A stretch of DNA of 64,000 nt from Actinernus sp. WN-2022 (Eukaryota > Cnidaria > Anthozoa > Actiniaria > Actinernidae), in the NCBI GenBank assembly GCA_030867875.1, contig JAOWCC010000577.1:2310660-2374659 (forward strand), given 5' to 3'. The stretch's first letter is position 1. Every line of letters starts with the position of its first letter. Under the pieces are notes generated by a model. That model did no database searches and was not told the origin of the DNA. It saw only the letters and a list, made by a program, of their open reading frames with translations. The position numbers and the translations under genes are program-made. Below are positions 10,680 to 23,072 of the stretch, one piece after another.

Positions 10680-13245
10680 TTATTCACCGTGCACACTTGT
10701 TAGCTGGTCTAGGCATATCATTCAAGCTGCCAAGGATTGAAACCTTTGTTCGATAAAAATAGACTTAAACTTGCGTTACATCTCACATGTACTCGGGCTA
10801 TTAATAGTTAATGATTACACTGAACTGAATGAACTGTGAAAAGTTTTAAGACTAAACTATTTAAACTATTTATTTTAAAATCATTTACTTTAGTTTATTA
10901 GAAAATGCATTATTGCAAGCCAAAAAATAGCATGGTTTGGAGACACTCAAAATTTGAGACTGAAACTTTGTAAATATTCGAGCCGTCATCAATCAGGGAA
11001 ATTTGAATGTAAGCTTTATTATGAAGTATTCTTGGTAATGTTTATATTTCTCTTCCAAAGAACAGTTTTCTTTGTATTCAATACCAAAACATTCCAGTGG
11101 AAATTCCTTGTGTGCACCACCACATCACTGTGCTCATTCCCGTTTCCATGGTTATATGTAAGGACCTCATTAACTGCAAAGTTCTGCGAATACGATTGAA
11201 TCATAGTTTCAATTCTAGCGACTGTTTTGTGGTTGACTAATTTCTTTCAATGTATTTTGAACTTATGAAGTAGTAGACAAGAACTGTTTGCCTCATTTGG
11301 TTTACAACTTCACTGAACTCGGCGCCGCTTTCGCGAACACTGTAAGATTGGCATATGCTTGTTTAGGTATGACCAAAGCATACTGCGACAGAACTTACAG
11401 ACAATCTAAGCACAACACAAGTTGTGTAAGGTAAATTAACTTTCTTCAGTTGAAAATGTTTCCGGCATCGATGAAGGGCATTTATAGCAATATTATTCAT
11501 AATTGATGTGTATATCTTTTTTTCTTTCAGAGCCCAGGGAATCATGATTTTAATTTCTTCTAACATCAACTTAGAAGGACAAGAACGTTACGGAAAATGC
11601 ATCGCACAAAATCATCAAAGTTCTGGACTGAAGTTGGAAACAAAATTCAACGAAAGAACGTACATTTCAGTAAATCATCGCCAAGGTCACAGGGCTGGCA
11701 GTTACAAACCAGATATCGATTTTATGCGGTTCGCTTAACTATCCGGCTAAGTGCCTTGGAAGCAGAAAACCAGATTTTTTATTATTCTGACAAACACGAA
11801 TGTTTAACAGAGCTGGTTCGATTTTAATGGTAAATGTTATGATATCTTTAGTGATTTAAATGTAGCTCCTTGCTGGTCATGGTGAAAGTTTATAATATAA
11901 ACATACACGATGCTGTACTCTTTAATATCGCTGATGATTGCTAACAATTTTCAGCACCACTCTTAAAGGTATCGAAGAGCAGAACAACCTGACGACGTCA
12001 TGCACTAACAAACAAGGCAACGCTACATGCAGTCATAGAAAACGACAGCAATAATCTCCATAAACACCATACTGCTAAAATAAACCAGCTTTTCAATATT
12101 CAGTTTCATGCAACATAGGACAACATTTATGGAAGTTAATTTTGTTTAAGAGTGTAAGCTCGCGAGGTAAAATGGGCGAGTCTACAAGGCATCAAATGTT
12201 AAAAACAGACACCATTACCAACAAAGAAAGGAAAGACAACCACATTGAACACGAGAGGTGCATGATGATGTCATTCTTTCGACGCCATCTTGAATTACGC
12301 GCATCAAGGGACCTGGTTACCAATGAGCTGGCCGTCAGCCATCTTGAATCTAATGGAATACGAATTCAGTCCCTAAAGAGGTCTTCTACTTTACAACCCA
12401 AGACAACTTCTTGTTTAAAGGTATTCTTGTATATTTTTTTAAATAGCAATAACATTTTATTTAAAACACTGCTCTTTGTCGTAAAATATATATTCTTTTC
12501 TGGAGCTGTAAGGATAGAGAATTAAGCTCGGTCGGTCGTTCGCTCCCGGGCCATGAGCATCAAATTAAGGCCTTGAAATTGGCCAGCCACCTTGGCGATA
12601 AAGAAATACCTTAATACACGTTAATATATTTGTATATTGAAATATCTTCGAGTCATTAAATTTTGTTTTACCTGGTTCACAAGGTATAATCAGTATATTT
12701 AGTCGTTATGTTACGAAGAATGGTATCACCAAATACTATGCGACACGATATTTTGAATACACAAACATATCATCGTATATACGGTTATTAAGTGCCCTGG
12801 TATAAAGTTCTGTTTGCCGGGGATTAATGACGAAAATAGGTTGATAAAAAGGGACAAAAAGATATTAAAACACGTTTATGGTTGGTGGGAAGAAAGAGGG
12901 CGTCAGTGGTACGACTTCTATTTGTGCTTAGTTTATCGCACAAAAAGTTGGCAAAGTAATTTCTAAATAATATGGAATATTTTATCCGCTAGAAGTTAAT
13001 CGGTTTGATAAGTCGGTGCTGCGACTAAAAAAAAAGAACAAGCAGAAGTTGTACACAAAGTTGAACTTATTTTCTAAATAATATGGTATCAGTTTTACTA
13101 GAAGTTAATCAGGTTTGATTGATACTAGTTAGAGCAACAACTGATTTTAAATATTTCGTAACACGGGAGCTAAACTTTCATTTGAGATAAACCGAACTAT
13201 ATTTGTTCACACATGCATGACAGTATAAATGTAGTGTACACGAAA
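10680..13245. other. Intergenic sequence, no gene supported
   Basis: Several frames of 70-130 codons occur but none has a recognisable domain. A pyrimidine tract plus AG at 11,513-11,529 resembles a splice acceptor and is followed by an open stretch to 11,735; this is too little to call an exon. A diverged direct repeat of about 45 bp (TTTCTAAATAATATGG) lies at about 12,960 and 13,071. Confidence 0.4.
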
Positions 13246-13249
13246 TCGA

Positions 13250-14990
13250 TGTTAAATAACTCCCAACAGACATTGCGAGAGTTTGTAACATGCCCCTACG
13301 GCATGATGGGTAGCGAGAGCAGCGTCCTGACATCGTCCTGAGTCGCTGTAGTGATGTCCCTCCCGGGAGTTCATTTGGCCAAAAAACTTAAAAGTTCCCT
13401 TTCTAAAGAAAACTTTTGTTTCGAATAAAGGGTAGCCTTTACACAACTGTCCAAAGCTTGTTCCTTCTCTTGATAGCGTCCAAATCTACTGGGGCCTTCA
13501 AGGTTGTGTTAGTGATTTTTGAATGTACTTGGCACTTGTATCCGCACCGCTGGCAATGGCGGAAATCCTTATCATTAGGGTAAGCGCACACTGGACATGA
13601 TACTGATGCCTCAAACATCGTCGGAACCAGGGGTAAAAGCTGTAGTGATAGAGAAAATGTTCAGTTCTCCAATTTTCCTCTAACCCGGAATGCCCATAAC
13701 TCAAATTGAAGTGGGGACGGCTTGAAACCCTGTTTCGTCGGAAACAATAAGGCATCCGGACAGCCATGCTCTGCAACGCAGATTTTATTTCGTGCCATGG
13801 CATTTATAATCGGCCACCACACTGGAAGTGGAGAGAGTTTTGGTAGTAACACTGTAACCACTGCCTCTTCAGTCCGTATAAAGTACAGTAAGGGTCCAAT
13901 TAAGGCGAAAAGCGGGAAAACATAAGCATTTGTGATTGTCCCATTACAACTTGACAAATCCTGATTAAACACCCTGCCGAATTTGGCGTAGCATATGGCG
14001 GAGTTCCCGACCTATCCGATTGTGTGTTGGAATCTAAAGCCACGAGGTCTAGATCAGTGTAACCCTCGGGCACCCCAAACGAATCCTGGACAATGTTCCA
14101 ATAACGAGGAGACAGCATTGCATCAGATTTCGAGAGTTGGCGAGAGAACTAATCCGCAGGGTTGACATCCGAGGGAACATATGACATCTTCAACGAGAGG
14201 TTTTAGCACTGCATGCATCTCTTTCACATTGATGTGTTTATCCTAAAGGTCGTCCAGTAGTCCCCAATGGACAAATCTCCAGATTGTAAATGTATAACGG
14301 CGGCCCACAGAAACCCTGAAGCATCTGTCGACATCAGAAGGGCTACATGTTTCTCCCGCCTCCAAGGAATGTAACTCTCCTAATGGTCTAAAAACCTCCA
14401 GAACTCAAGCTCTTGCCTGAGCGCCGCGGTTAGAGACACTTCACCACCTCTTGAAGCCTTCCCAATGGCTGTTGACATTTCTCTAATGTAAAATGTTGTC
14501 CCCGGAAAAGCTAGCCCCAATAGTTGTCGCAGAGACTTCAAAGACGTAGTAAATTTGTTTGAAAGTATTTTGTGATTTTTTCCGATTTTTTCTGCAGGAA
14601 CCATAAATGCCTGGACCTCGGAGTCAACTACCATTCCAAGATAGACAATGCGGGTGGTTGGTACGAGAACGCACTTAGATAATCCCAGACAATAACCCAG
14701 GTTAATCAAGACTTTGCAGAAAATATACAAAGCTGCCTCAGCCGCTTCCTTGCTGTATTCGCGCTCCCGCAATTCGATGGCCCGGGACCAATAACCATCG
14801 GCGCTAAAAATTTAACCAATCAAACGGTCGTCAATGTAGAGAGCGGTCGTAATTCCAACCCTTCTGGAAAAAACTCGTAGAGCTCAAGCCCACTGTCTGG
14901 TAAACAAATGGAGAATTCTTCCATCTAAAAGGGAAGGTGGTTCCTACCAGCCACCAACCTTGCTACTCTATCCCGAAACGACACGCTCTC
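13250..14990 (-). pseudogene. DIRS-like retrotransposon relic: RT, RNase H, linker
   Basis: Reading the minus strand downward from 14,990 gives, in several frames, a reverse transcriptase with ALYIDDR (DIRS-type YIDD box), then YLGMVVDSEVQAFMVP and LRQLLG, then an RNase H piece with STDASGFLW near 14,300. Further down come FALIGPLLYFIRTEEAVVTV and LSPLPVWWP (about 13,800-13,900), then a cysteine motif CPVCAYPNDKDFRHCQRCGYKC near 13,560-13,620. This order is typical of tyrosine-recombinase retrotransposons of the DIRS/Ngaro group in invertebrates. The recombinase domain itself is missing beyond about 13,250. Many frameshifts and stops show it is dead. Confidence 0.75.
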
Positions 14991-15005
14991 GCAAAATGAC
15001 TAGGT

Positions 15006-15465
15006 TCACCACAAACCCAGCGCCCTTGTTGGGGGCGTGGCCATCTCCCTGTCCTGCCGCGCTGATATGGTGCACCTCGCGTCCTGCCAGCGCGTGGATG
15101 TGTCCCTTCTTGATGAGGAATTGCTCGTCTTTAAGGCCTTGCCAATCGCTTTGGCTATTTCAGCTTCCTCCTTGGTAGCCACCAGCTTAATCAGTATATC
15201 TCGGAGGACTGAACTTGACGTAAGATGGCGACATTGTCTCAGCACAATGGCATATCGTGTTGCTCTTTCATCACCTTTTGACCGAGCCAAGTCGACCAGT
15301 TCCTCTAATGCCGCAATAGCAGCATACGCATCAAACAGTGCAGCCGGTTTTGATAGTAGTGCTTGCAGGATCTGTACCGCACCCTCTACTGTACTCATCA
15401 CAGTAATCTTTTTAAGCTGCTCGAACTCTTTTTTAAGTTTTGCCAACTGTGGGTAACAAAACAAG
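15006..15465 (-). pseudogene. DIRS-like element, gag-type ORF, C-terminal part
   Basis: A 152-codon open frame rich in Ala, Leu, Lys and Glu runs from KLKKEFEQLKK through ILQALLSKPAALFDAYAAIA. It lies just upstream of the RT relic on the same strand, the position of the gag-like first ORF of DIRS elements. I cannot assign a domain from sequence alone; the call rests on position and composition. It is separated from the N-terminal part (16.6-16.97 kb) by a nested foldback insertion. Confidence 0.5.
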
Positions 15466-15685
15466 AAAAGCTATTATACTAAATTGATCTAGACAAGCTC
15501 ACACAATAAATTATCCTGACCTAATCCGTATAGATTGTATACCGAACATAGAAGTAGAAATAATCAACCTGACCCGTATAATAGAATATGTACTAAACAT
15601 ACAATAACTGACATAGCTGCTCTGCCAACAAGAGACCCAATTGAGAAACGCGTCACACAACCATGTCTTGAAGATAATTGTCACT

Positions 15686-16405
15686 CGTCTTGGTCATAGT
15701 TAATAGAGTGGAATGGTTATGAAACCCAGCGACCTTCTTTGTTATATGTTTTTGTTAGCTTTTTTCAACCGTGACCCTGCACAAAACACAATAGAAATTC
15801 CAACGTGTTAATCAATCAGCCAATAGAAACGTGTGAGTTCAGTCGTTCAGGGGACGCTAATGAACTATACACGACTTTCATAATGGCCGCCTCCACCCGC
15901 CTCCTAATTTGCATAATTTGGAAGATAAATATGTAGGGGAAAACCAATGCTACTACATGAAAGATCACATTAAAACTAGTAATTGTTTTGAGTTTTAGAG
16001 GAATGTGGAAAATTGCTGTTGAGCTATGAGCATTTGTAATGCAGAAAAATATGAAAGCGAGGCTATAAAGGCCTCCGTCGTTTTTCTCATACAAATCTCT
16101 CTAATTTCATCTGGCTGTAACTTCATTGCTTTATAACCTACAGCACTCAACTTTCATAAGTTCACTGATGTCGACATGCTCTTTGACATGGCAATGTTCA
16201 TATTTTCTATACATGTGGATAAACTACCGAAACGGGAAATCACATATGCAAATTAGGAGGCGGCCATTATGAAAGTCGTGTATGACCCCGCACAATCTTT
16301 TGTCTTGCCCCCTTCCAACATAAATCGCAGCGCCTTTGTTAGACCCTTTGAAGTTTGCCGGGTTTCATAACCATTCCACTCTATTAACTATGTCTTGGTC
16401 GAGCC
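15686..16405. mobile_element. Foldback nested in the DIRS-like element
   Basis: Outer arms around CATAGTTAATAGAGTGGAATGG (15,697) and its inverse near 16,361-16,395 bracket inner inverted arms around CATAATGGCCGCCTCC (15,880) and its inverse at about 16,253-16,275. The two gag-like pieces of the surrounding element lie on either side on the same strand, so this segment interrupts it. The interior is AT-rich and non-coding. Confidence 0.7.
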
Positions 16406-16619
16406 CAAAGTCAAACAAATAGAAAAACGAATTCACCGAAGAGCCCGAAACTATTATAAAAACCGCAGAGAATTATATCCTAGAATAAGCTGCGAAAGCT
16501 CTAGAAGCAGTATCAATCGACATACCACAACTGAATGTCTAACGTTATTAACTAATTCGTCAATGACAACATCTAACTCTCATCAAACCGCCCAAATGCG
16601 AAAACCTAAGTAAACTGCA

Positions 16620-16968
16620 AAGAAGACAGAGCAAACAAAACCCACCTCCAAACTTTCCTCCTTATTTGACGCTTGCGAAACTGTTGCGACACGAGGAGTA
16701 GCTTCTTCCGGCCTTTCTACCGCCTGTGACCCCGGTGGAACGGATTGTACTGCATCCTGTGTAGCTGCCGTTTCTACCGCTTGTGACCCCGGTGGAACGG
16801 ATTGTACTGCATCCTATGTAGCTGCCGTTTCTACCGCTTATGACCCCGGTGGAACGGATTGTACTGCATCCTGTGTAGCTGCCGTTTCTATCGGTTGTCT
16901 TGCAGTCGAAGGACCCGACTGAACATCAACCGTATAGAGATGATAGTTGAGATCGCGTTTTCCCTACT
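16620..16968 (-). pseudogene. DIRS-like element, gag-type ORF, N-terminal part with repeats
   Basis: Minus-strand translation gives QSGPSTARQPIETAATQDAV, then three near copies of a 19-residue repeat TAATQDAVQSVPPGSQAVE, then EEATPRVATVSQASNKEE. Two copies carry a stop. The frame is consistent with the gag-like piece at 15,006-15,465 once the nested foldback is removed. Confidence 0.5.
16717..16888. repeat. 57-bp tandem repeat, three copies, in codon phase
   Basis: Units begin TCTACCGC..TGTGACCCC and are 57 bp (19 codons) long, so unit gain or loss keeps the reading frame. They are nearly identical, differing by single bases such as CCTGTGTAG/CCTATGTAG. Confidence 0.85.
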
Positions 16969-16999
16969 GGCAGGACGCGCCATTTGGACCTTCGTCTTC

Positions 17000-17815
17000 G
17001 TACGGCTTCGCGCCAACTGACACAGTATTCAATGCCAATGACGTCACCAGGAATGCTAGTGAGGTATGAATAGGAAGTGCAGCCATGTTGAATGAAGGAG
17101 TATGTTTTGCATTTTTTGCGTTCGCAGCGGAAATAATTCTGGGACTGCTTGTGTCGTTTTGAGTTAGATTTTACCAGGAGGTTACGGAGGTTATTAGGTA
17201 TACGATATGCAATAAAAGGCGGAGAGAAGATTTTCTTGCATCGCTTGGATGAGAGAGAATGTTCATGTCTTTGTTTATTATGGTTGAAGCTTTGGGTAGG
17301 GCTGGGTTGTAGGTGATTACGATCGATTGGTGTTCTAGCTGTAGATCTTGTTGAAGAGCTTGTTTACGGGTAATGTTTATCGCTGAGTTAATTTGTTTTC
17401 TAACATGATAATTGTATCCTCGTTTGATGATCTGCTTAGTAAGTTTAGAAATGTTTCGTTGAATCGTTCATCTGTTGAGCATATGCGGCGTAAACATAGA
17501 CTGTATGGAATTGACCGTTTTGTGTGAAAGGGATGGCACGAGGATTTAAGGAGGTATTGATGTTTATCAGTTGGTTTAACATAGAGATCAGTTTCAATTT
17601 TGCCTTTGTCGAGAAGTACGCGGACAAGGAATCCAAATTCGGTGTTGGACATAGTGTTTGAGAATTTTATGGTGGGTTGAAGGCTGTTAAGGTGAGATAT
17701 GAATTCGAAGATGTTGAGTTTGTTTTCGCCGTGTGTCCAGAGTAAAAAAATTCCATCAATATAAGTCACCATACTCAGGGTTTTGTCAGGGGCGTGGCCG
17801 AGAGTTCCATGAAGA
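17000..17815 (-). pseudogene. Penelope-like element reverse transcriptase relic
   Basis: Minus-strand translation shows YIDGIFLLWTHGENKL, then LNSLQPTIKFS, then ETDLYVKPTDKHQYL and SCHPFHTKRSIPYS, the diagnostic order of Penelope-like RT and its thumb region. Beyond a stop near 17,377 the match resumes with PFIAYRIPNNLRNLLVKS, the link toward the GIY-YIG region. The catalytic YIDD box is changed to YIDG, which should abolish RT activity, and there are stops and a frame break. The GIY-YIG domain is not present in recognisable form. Confidence 0.85.
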
Positions 17816-18144
17816 GATTAGCATGTGATGGTGCCATTCATGTACCCATTGCGGTTCTGTTGGTTTGTCTGTAGTGTTGTCCGTTAACTGAATGAAGGTG
17901 TTAATGGTAAGTATCATTCGTATAAGGTCACAGATTCTGTCAGAACAGATGCAATGAAATACAATGCTATCCCTTTACTATATTTCTCGCTTGTAATCAC
18001 TATAGTTACAATCCTCATTACCTTTGTTTACATATTACCATATATTGTATCCATTTCATATTTCGCTTAGCCAATCAACGTTGTATATCACTACTGTACA
18101 TAATGTCAACGTCTGCTTGTATCCCTTACTATGCTCATATAACC

Positions 18145-18190
18145 CATGAAGAAGGTTCGTTCTGCCGAATCGAAATATAGGGAAAATAAA
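18145..18190 (+). ncRNA. Hammerhead-ribozyme-like motif (candidate, degenerate)
   Basis: TGAAGA at 18,147-18,152 is followed by a 6-bp hairpin GGTTCG/CGAATC (18,154-18,171, loop of 6) and then GAAA at 18,172-18,175. CUGANGA, stem II and GAAA in this order form the hammerhead core, and Penelope-like elements are known to carry such ribozymes. The first C of CUGA is an A here and a closing stem I was not found, so this is at best an inactive copy. It lies 330 bp from the Penelope-like relic, on the opposite strand to its RT. Confidence 0.35.
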
Positions 18191-18460
18191 TAACATCGTA
18201 TTACACTCCGTCCGATCATGATTCATATCTTTCTGCTGATCCTGATCTCCTCAGATCCGGCGACACATTCGTTTGTAACAGTGGTCCTTGCAGCCTTTAT
18301 TTGAAAGAAGTGAAACACAAACTAAGCCAGTAGCAACACAATATATCGAGATTTTATTACTTATGAGAAGCAAGCTAACACTATAAATTATCAAATGAAC
18401 GTATCATTTTTCTTACCTGGAAGATGATTAGATCAGTTGTTTTTCTTTTTGAAGCGGGTT

Positions 18461-18485
18461 GGGGGGGGGGGGGGGGGGGGGGGGG
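18461..18485. repeat. Run of 25 G
   Basis: An uninterrupted G tract. It may form a quadruplex or mark the end of a degraded MITE of the family at 59,409-59,809, which has G/C-run ends, but no other part of that family is visible here. Confidence 0.9.
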
Positions 18486-18489
18486 TGAC

Positions 18490-19250
18490 ATAATATTTTT
18501 TTACCGTTTCAACCAGACGGCGAAGAAGGGCAGAAGAGAGAGGGCTAAAGCCTTTGTATGTTAGTCGGGCAAAGCAAGTTTCAAACTATCCCAAGTTTCA
18601 AACTGCGAAAGAGAAAATTAATAGTGATATGTAATGCGTTCCTCTTATTGCAGAATTCAAGAAATGCCACAAATCATGGAACAAACCTTGATCAAAGTAT
18701 GTCAAACATAATTTAACATAACTGATTTTATTAACCTACTTTTAAAATCCTCCAGAATAGTGAAAAACTGAAGCTTTGTTTGTCCATCTACTTAGTCTGT
18801 TAACGGGCTCAATGTTGAACTCGTAATCAAGCAACTGATTCATATTAGCGCCGTGGAACTTCCTCATAGGAAACTGGGAAAGAATCAGAGTGTCTGTACT
18901 GGCTGATGCTTACTCCTGTTATTGAATCAAAATTTAAAATACCACATTCCAAAAGTCAAATTAAAGGCGTTGTCATATTGGATTCTGATGACATCATTTA
19001 TCTGGAGAAACCCTTGAACTGTAATGCACTGCAATATATACTTTTACTGTCTAACATTTCTATCCGGTCCTAATTGTGCATTATAAGGCATCGTATGTTT
19101 TGTTGTGACAACTCGGTGCATTCAGCTATTTGATAACTGCAATGAGATGTCAACACAGCGACGATGAACAACGTTTTGTCACATGGACTCATGCATGTTC
19201 GAAAGGTGAATTTAAATTTCGTTTAATTAATAGACTACAGAAATGATTTA
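18490..19250. other. Intergenic, no gene seen
   Basis: AT-rich sequence without coding signal or obvious repeat structure. Confidence 0.4.
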
Positions 19251-19254
19251 ACTT

Positions 19255-19785
19255 CCACTAAATGGGCCTTTTGCAGCTAGGCAATCACGTGGTTGTACTG
19301 GATGGCAAACAACTCTTACTTCCTTTATTTAACGGCACTTGTACGGGAAATCGGTAGATATATTAGCAAAACCTGTTTGTGAATGCTATTTTTCACCTCC
19401 ATCGATTGTCGATCTTTCTAAAACAACGTTTTGAAGAGTGTTTGCCATCCAGTGAAGCCTTTCCCATGGGATCACAAGCTTTATTCCTTGGTTATTGAAA
19501 TGTTATATCAGCACGTGACTGTGTTATATCAGCACGTGACTGTATTATATCAGCACGTGACTGTATTATATCAGCACGTGACTGTATTATATCAGCACGT
19601 GACTGTATTATATCAGCACGTGACTGTATTATATCAGCACGTGACTGTATTATATCAGCACGTGACTGTATTATATCAGCACGTGACTGTATTATATCAG
19701 CACGTGACTGTATTATATCAGCACGTGACTGTATTATATCAGCACGTGACTTCAAAAGGTCTATTGGTTGGTGGTAAATCGCGAG
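19255..19785 (+). mobile_element. MITE-like repeat carrying expanded CACGTG array
   Basis: The flanks (GCAAAACCTGTTTGTGAATG, TCGATTGTCGATCTTTCTAA, CTTTCCCATGG) match, with scattered differences, the block at 38,545-38,880, defining an interspersed repeat with two copies in this window. The two copies differ mainly in the number of internal 21-bp units: twelve here and three in the other. Confidence 0.75.
19502..19752. repeat. Twelve 21-bp units TATTATATCAGCACGTGACTG
   Basis: Twelve nearly perfect copies of a 21-bp unit, each with the palindromic E-box CACGTG. The unit length is a codon multiple, so both strands are open through the array (YQHVTVL on plus), but this is a repeat artefact rather than a gene. 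The CACGTG core is a bHLH/USF/Myc-type binding site; function here is speculative. Confidence 0.95.
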
Positions 19786-19904
19786 AGTATGATACCTTAC
19801 CTTTTAATACTCTATTTAAATGTTTGTTTCTTCAGCTAAAAGTGATAGGTATACTACTCTCCAGAGCAACATCGAAAACGCTCATTACTATCATTATATT
19901 CATC

Positions 19905-19975
19905 ATGGCGATGTGGGAAATAGCTCAACATTTCCTGTTAACCACACTGGCATTGATTCAAAGGATTATTTTTTG
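19905..19975 (+). other. Possible first coding exon with splice donor
   Basis: An ATG at 19,905 opens a hydrophobic leader-like stretch (MAMWEIAQHFLLTTLALIQR) that runs to a consensus donor GTAAGTAG at 19,976. A short signal-peptide exon would look like this. There is no second exon I can link to it, so the call is weak. Confidence 0.2.
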
Positions 19976-19984
19976 GTAAGTAGT

Positions 19985-22035
19985 CATTAATTTGTTTAAA
20001 CTAGTAAAAGTCAGTATACGCAGGTCACTCGTTTTGTCTTTATCAAAGAGGGCAAAATAAGTGGGAAACAAAAAGGCAAGATTCCTTGCTTTTAATTGTT
20101 TGTGAAGTTTTCTGGGAACAAACAATGCGCATTAGTCCAAGTGCGGTGTGACGAATACAATAAATATAAAAATACAATATAAATATAAATTATGCACAAG
20201 GGTATGTATCGGTGAAATGGAAAGTTTACATAGAGCAAATATATTTTCTTTATTTCCTCGTCTTTTATTACTATTAGTGAGTATCTTTTAACAGTAAGGC
20301 ATTCTGTTATATCCCTTTAGGCATATTATCAGGCTTGATAACATTCTTATGAATCTCAACCCTCAACCACCCGCAGACGTCGGAGTAAGTAATGTGATAA
20401 AGTATCCCCTCCCAAACTAGTGAAAATATTCAGTTCAAATAAACCTTATGAACAAATTTATTTGCAAAGGAGACATCGATGTTGCATAAATAAAATATGG
20501 TTAGAATATTCTATGAACATATACCAGGTAAGAAAGAAAATTATAACACGGTTGAAATTACTTAATTAAAATAAACCATTGCTGATGGAGTCCTAACCAA
20601 TTCAATCCGAAGGCTGATGTGATGTCTGTCACTCGTGAAGAAAGTTTTTTTCCGCTACTACGCTGTCTTTGCAATTTATATACTTGGTTCTTCAAGATAA
20701 ATCAGTAGAAAGAATTAACAAAGAATCATAAAAGAAGATACTAAATATAAGCAGATGCCCACTTTATTTCAGGAATGCCTAAGATATCACAACTCCTTTC
20801 ACCCCTACCAACTATTTCATGTATTCAAATGTTTCTCTTGTTTGTTTGTTTCAGATTCCTGACGAAGTTTAAAGGGGTACTATCAAACTAATCGAACCTT
20901 CAAATTTCTTTACTGAAGTAGTAGTAATGTAGCAAGACTGTATTTGTGATACACTATAAAATGTAACCTTTTAAATATTTTAGGAAAGGATTGGTGATTA
21001 GCAATAAGGGTTTTTAAATAAACAGCTAAACATGTAAGCAGGAAACATAGTTAAAATTATTGTTAGGGAATTTCTAACTTTAGAGTTTATAATTAGTTCT
21101 CGTAGTTAAGTACAGTTTGTTTGCTCTGTTGCGCCCAAATGTCTGATTAACGAGCCATAAAAGTAATACTGAAAACATAGTATTTAGTCAAGGGGTTGAT
21201 ATACATTAGCAGATGTAATCTTCGGAAAGTAAAATGAGTTGTCCCTTCTTTCGAATAGAATTAATCAAACACCCATCAAAGTAGTATAAACATAATATAT
21301 TTCAACTCTACGAGAAACTCTTGTTCTGTTTGCTTTTGTAAGGAAATGTTCTGTTATTATATTTACTGTTACATATATATTTTTACTGAAGTGGTAGTAA
21401 TGTAGTAAGACTGTATTTATGTGTCACTCTATTTAGTTTGAACAGCTAATTGGTGACACAACAAATAGATACATAAATAGTTAAATTCGAAAATAGGTAT
21501 ACTATGGCTATGTCATAGTTGTTAAGGCGCTGTGTGATGCTGTTGCGCATGGCAATGTTCGATTGGTTATTTGGCTACAAACAGTTAGGTTCCTCCCATA
21601 ATAATGCTGGATTAAAAAGATAATTATGCAATATTTTCCTTGAAGATTAGATCCACGCACAGTTTGTTAGTCATGTTTGCATATTTCCCTTGACTTCGAC
21701 TGTCCTATACATGCGTGTGCTAGGGTCGTTAGTTTATATGAAGATCACTGAAAATAACTTCATTCCATCTCGAAACAGAAATGCAGGCCCCTCACCGTGA
21801 AACAGCTCCTTTAACACAAAATCAAACTACAAACATAACATAAACATAACACGCTGAGATAACCGATGTAGAGCTTTGTATTAATGAAATTAAGGCTTTT
21901 TTTGTTAGTAATAAGCTTACCTTTGTGATCTTTGTGATCTCAACTGGCCGAGCTTAGGTGACAGAAGAACTAATCAACTTAAAACCTTTATGTATAAAAC
22001 CATAAACAATCAAGTCTCCGAATACATCTTTTAAT
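19985..22035. other. Intergenic, one diverged direct repeat, no gene
   Basis: ACTGAAGTAGTAGTAATGTAG near 20,912 recurs with changes near 21,388; both are followed by AAGACTGTATTT. Otherwise AT-rich and non-coding. Confidence 0.4.
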
Positions 22036-22039
22036 TTTT

Positions 22040-22215
22040 TTTTAAGGCGAACACCATCCACAATTCTTTAATTGTTATCTTAGATTACATTTGTAATTTA
22101 TATAGACTTAGGTCATATTACAATTTTATTGTAGTTTGCACGGCTCCTTGGAAGAACACTAAATTGTGAGTAATGGAGCCCGTGGATAAATAAAGGTTTT
22201 GTTATTATTATTATT
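22040..22215 (+). mobile_element. Probable LINE 3' end
   Basis: The sequence ends GGATAAATAAAGGTTTTG followed by ATT units, the form typical of the 3' terminus of CR1/L2-type LINEs. No coding part is attached, so a heavily 5'-truncated copy is inferred. Confidence 0.35.
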
Positions 22216-23001
22216 TCAAAAACTCATGAATAATTAATGAGCATTTTGTCCAATCAGATGAAGCAAATCAGTCACGTGCATGCTCCTTTACACCTGATAA
22301 AATCTCATCATTTTAAAAAGCCCGCGGAGGGATTTGAATTCTGTCTCATGGGGAAACGGGGGAAAACTCTTGGAATTTCTATTGATGTTTCAGCTTTCTC
22401 ATTGACTTGGTAATTAGGATGAACATTTTATATAAAGAATACTAATGAACATGAAATTTTATATAAAGTTTCATCTTAATTAAAAATTCACTGATAAAGA
22501 CCCAAAGATAGCAAAAAGTACACGGAACATAAGGTACCTAGATAATAAATTTTGCACTAAATTTACTAATATCAGCAGACTATACCGAGATACACAGATA
22601 ATATTTTTTAAATGAAGTTATATCCAACTACCATTACTTGTTTACCGAGCCACTGTTTAGTTCCAATTATCAAACCAAACTCAAAGCCGTAAAATAATAA
22701 AAACGTGCAATAAACCTACAAACATCCACTTCGTATTTTGTGCCGGAGTCTTGAACTTTATCGATGTCAACCACGATACCAAATCCTTCAAATGCAGGTT
22801 ATTCTTGTCCTAGCTTGTTCTTTGTCACACAATGCTTTCAGCATTGCGAAACGCCGCTTCAAACATAGTATGGTAATTTCTTCATGTCATTCCCTTGAGA
22901 TGTTCGTAATCGCAGGCGGTGATTACTCGAATATTTCGCATGGCGTTGTGAATACAAAGGTTCAATGGTTCATAAAGCAACCATTATAAGTTTTTGAAGC
23001 C

Positions 23002-23072
23002 GTTTAATAAACTCGCAGCACGTGTTTTATCAGGTCTAAAACTGATAAAACACTGCTGCGAGTTTATTAAAC
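23002..23072. repeat. Hairpin with 30-bp stem
   Basis: GTTTAATAAACTCGCAGCA.GTGTTTTATCAG is followed after about eight bases by its near-perfect inverse. One base differs in the stem. It may be the remains of a small foldback or simply a stable hairpin; no terminator role applies in animal DNA. Confidence 0.75.

Noticed and set aside
11529..11735. Open stretch after a pyrimidine tract and AG, resembling an internal exon
   Set aside because: No splice donor or recognisable peptide; acceptor-like sites are common in AT-rich DNA.
16717..19752. CRISPR array among the short tandem repeats (21-bp and 57-bp)
   Set aside because: Units are contiguous without unique spacers, and the genome is eukaryotic.
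19431..19979. 182-codon frame with twelve LYQHVTV repeats
   Set aside because: It is the 21-bp CACGTG array read in one phase; the reverse strand is equally open (IQSRADI). No evidence for a protein.
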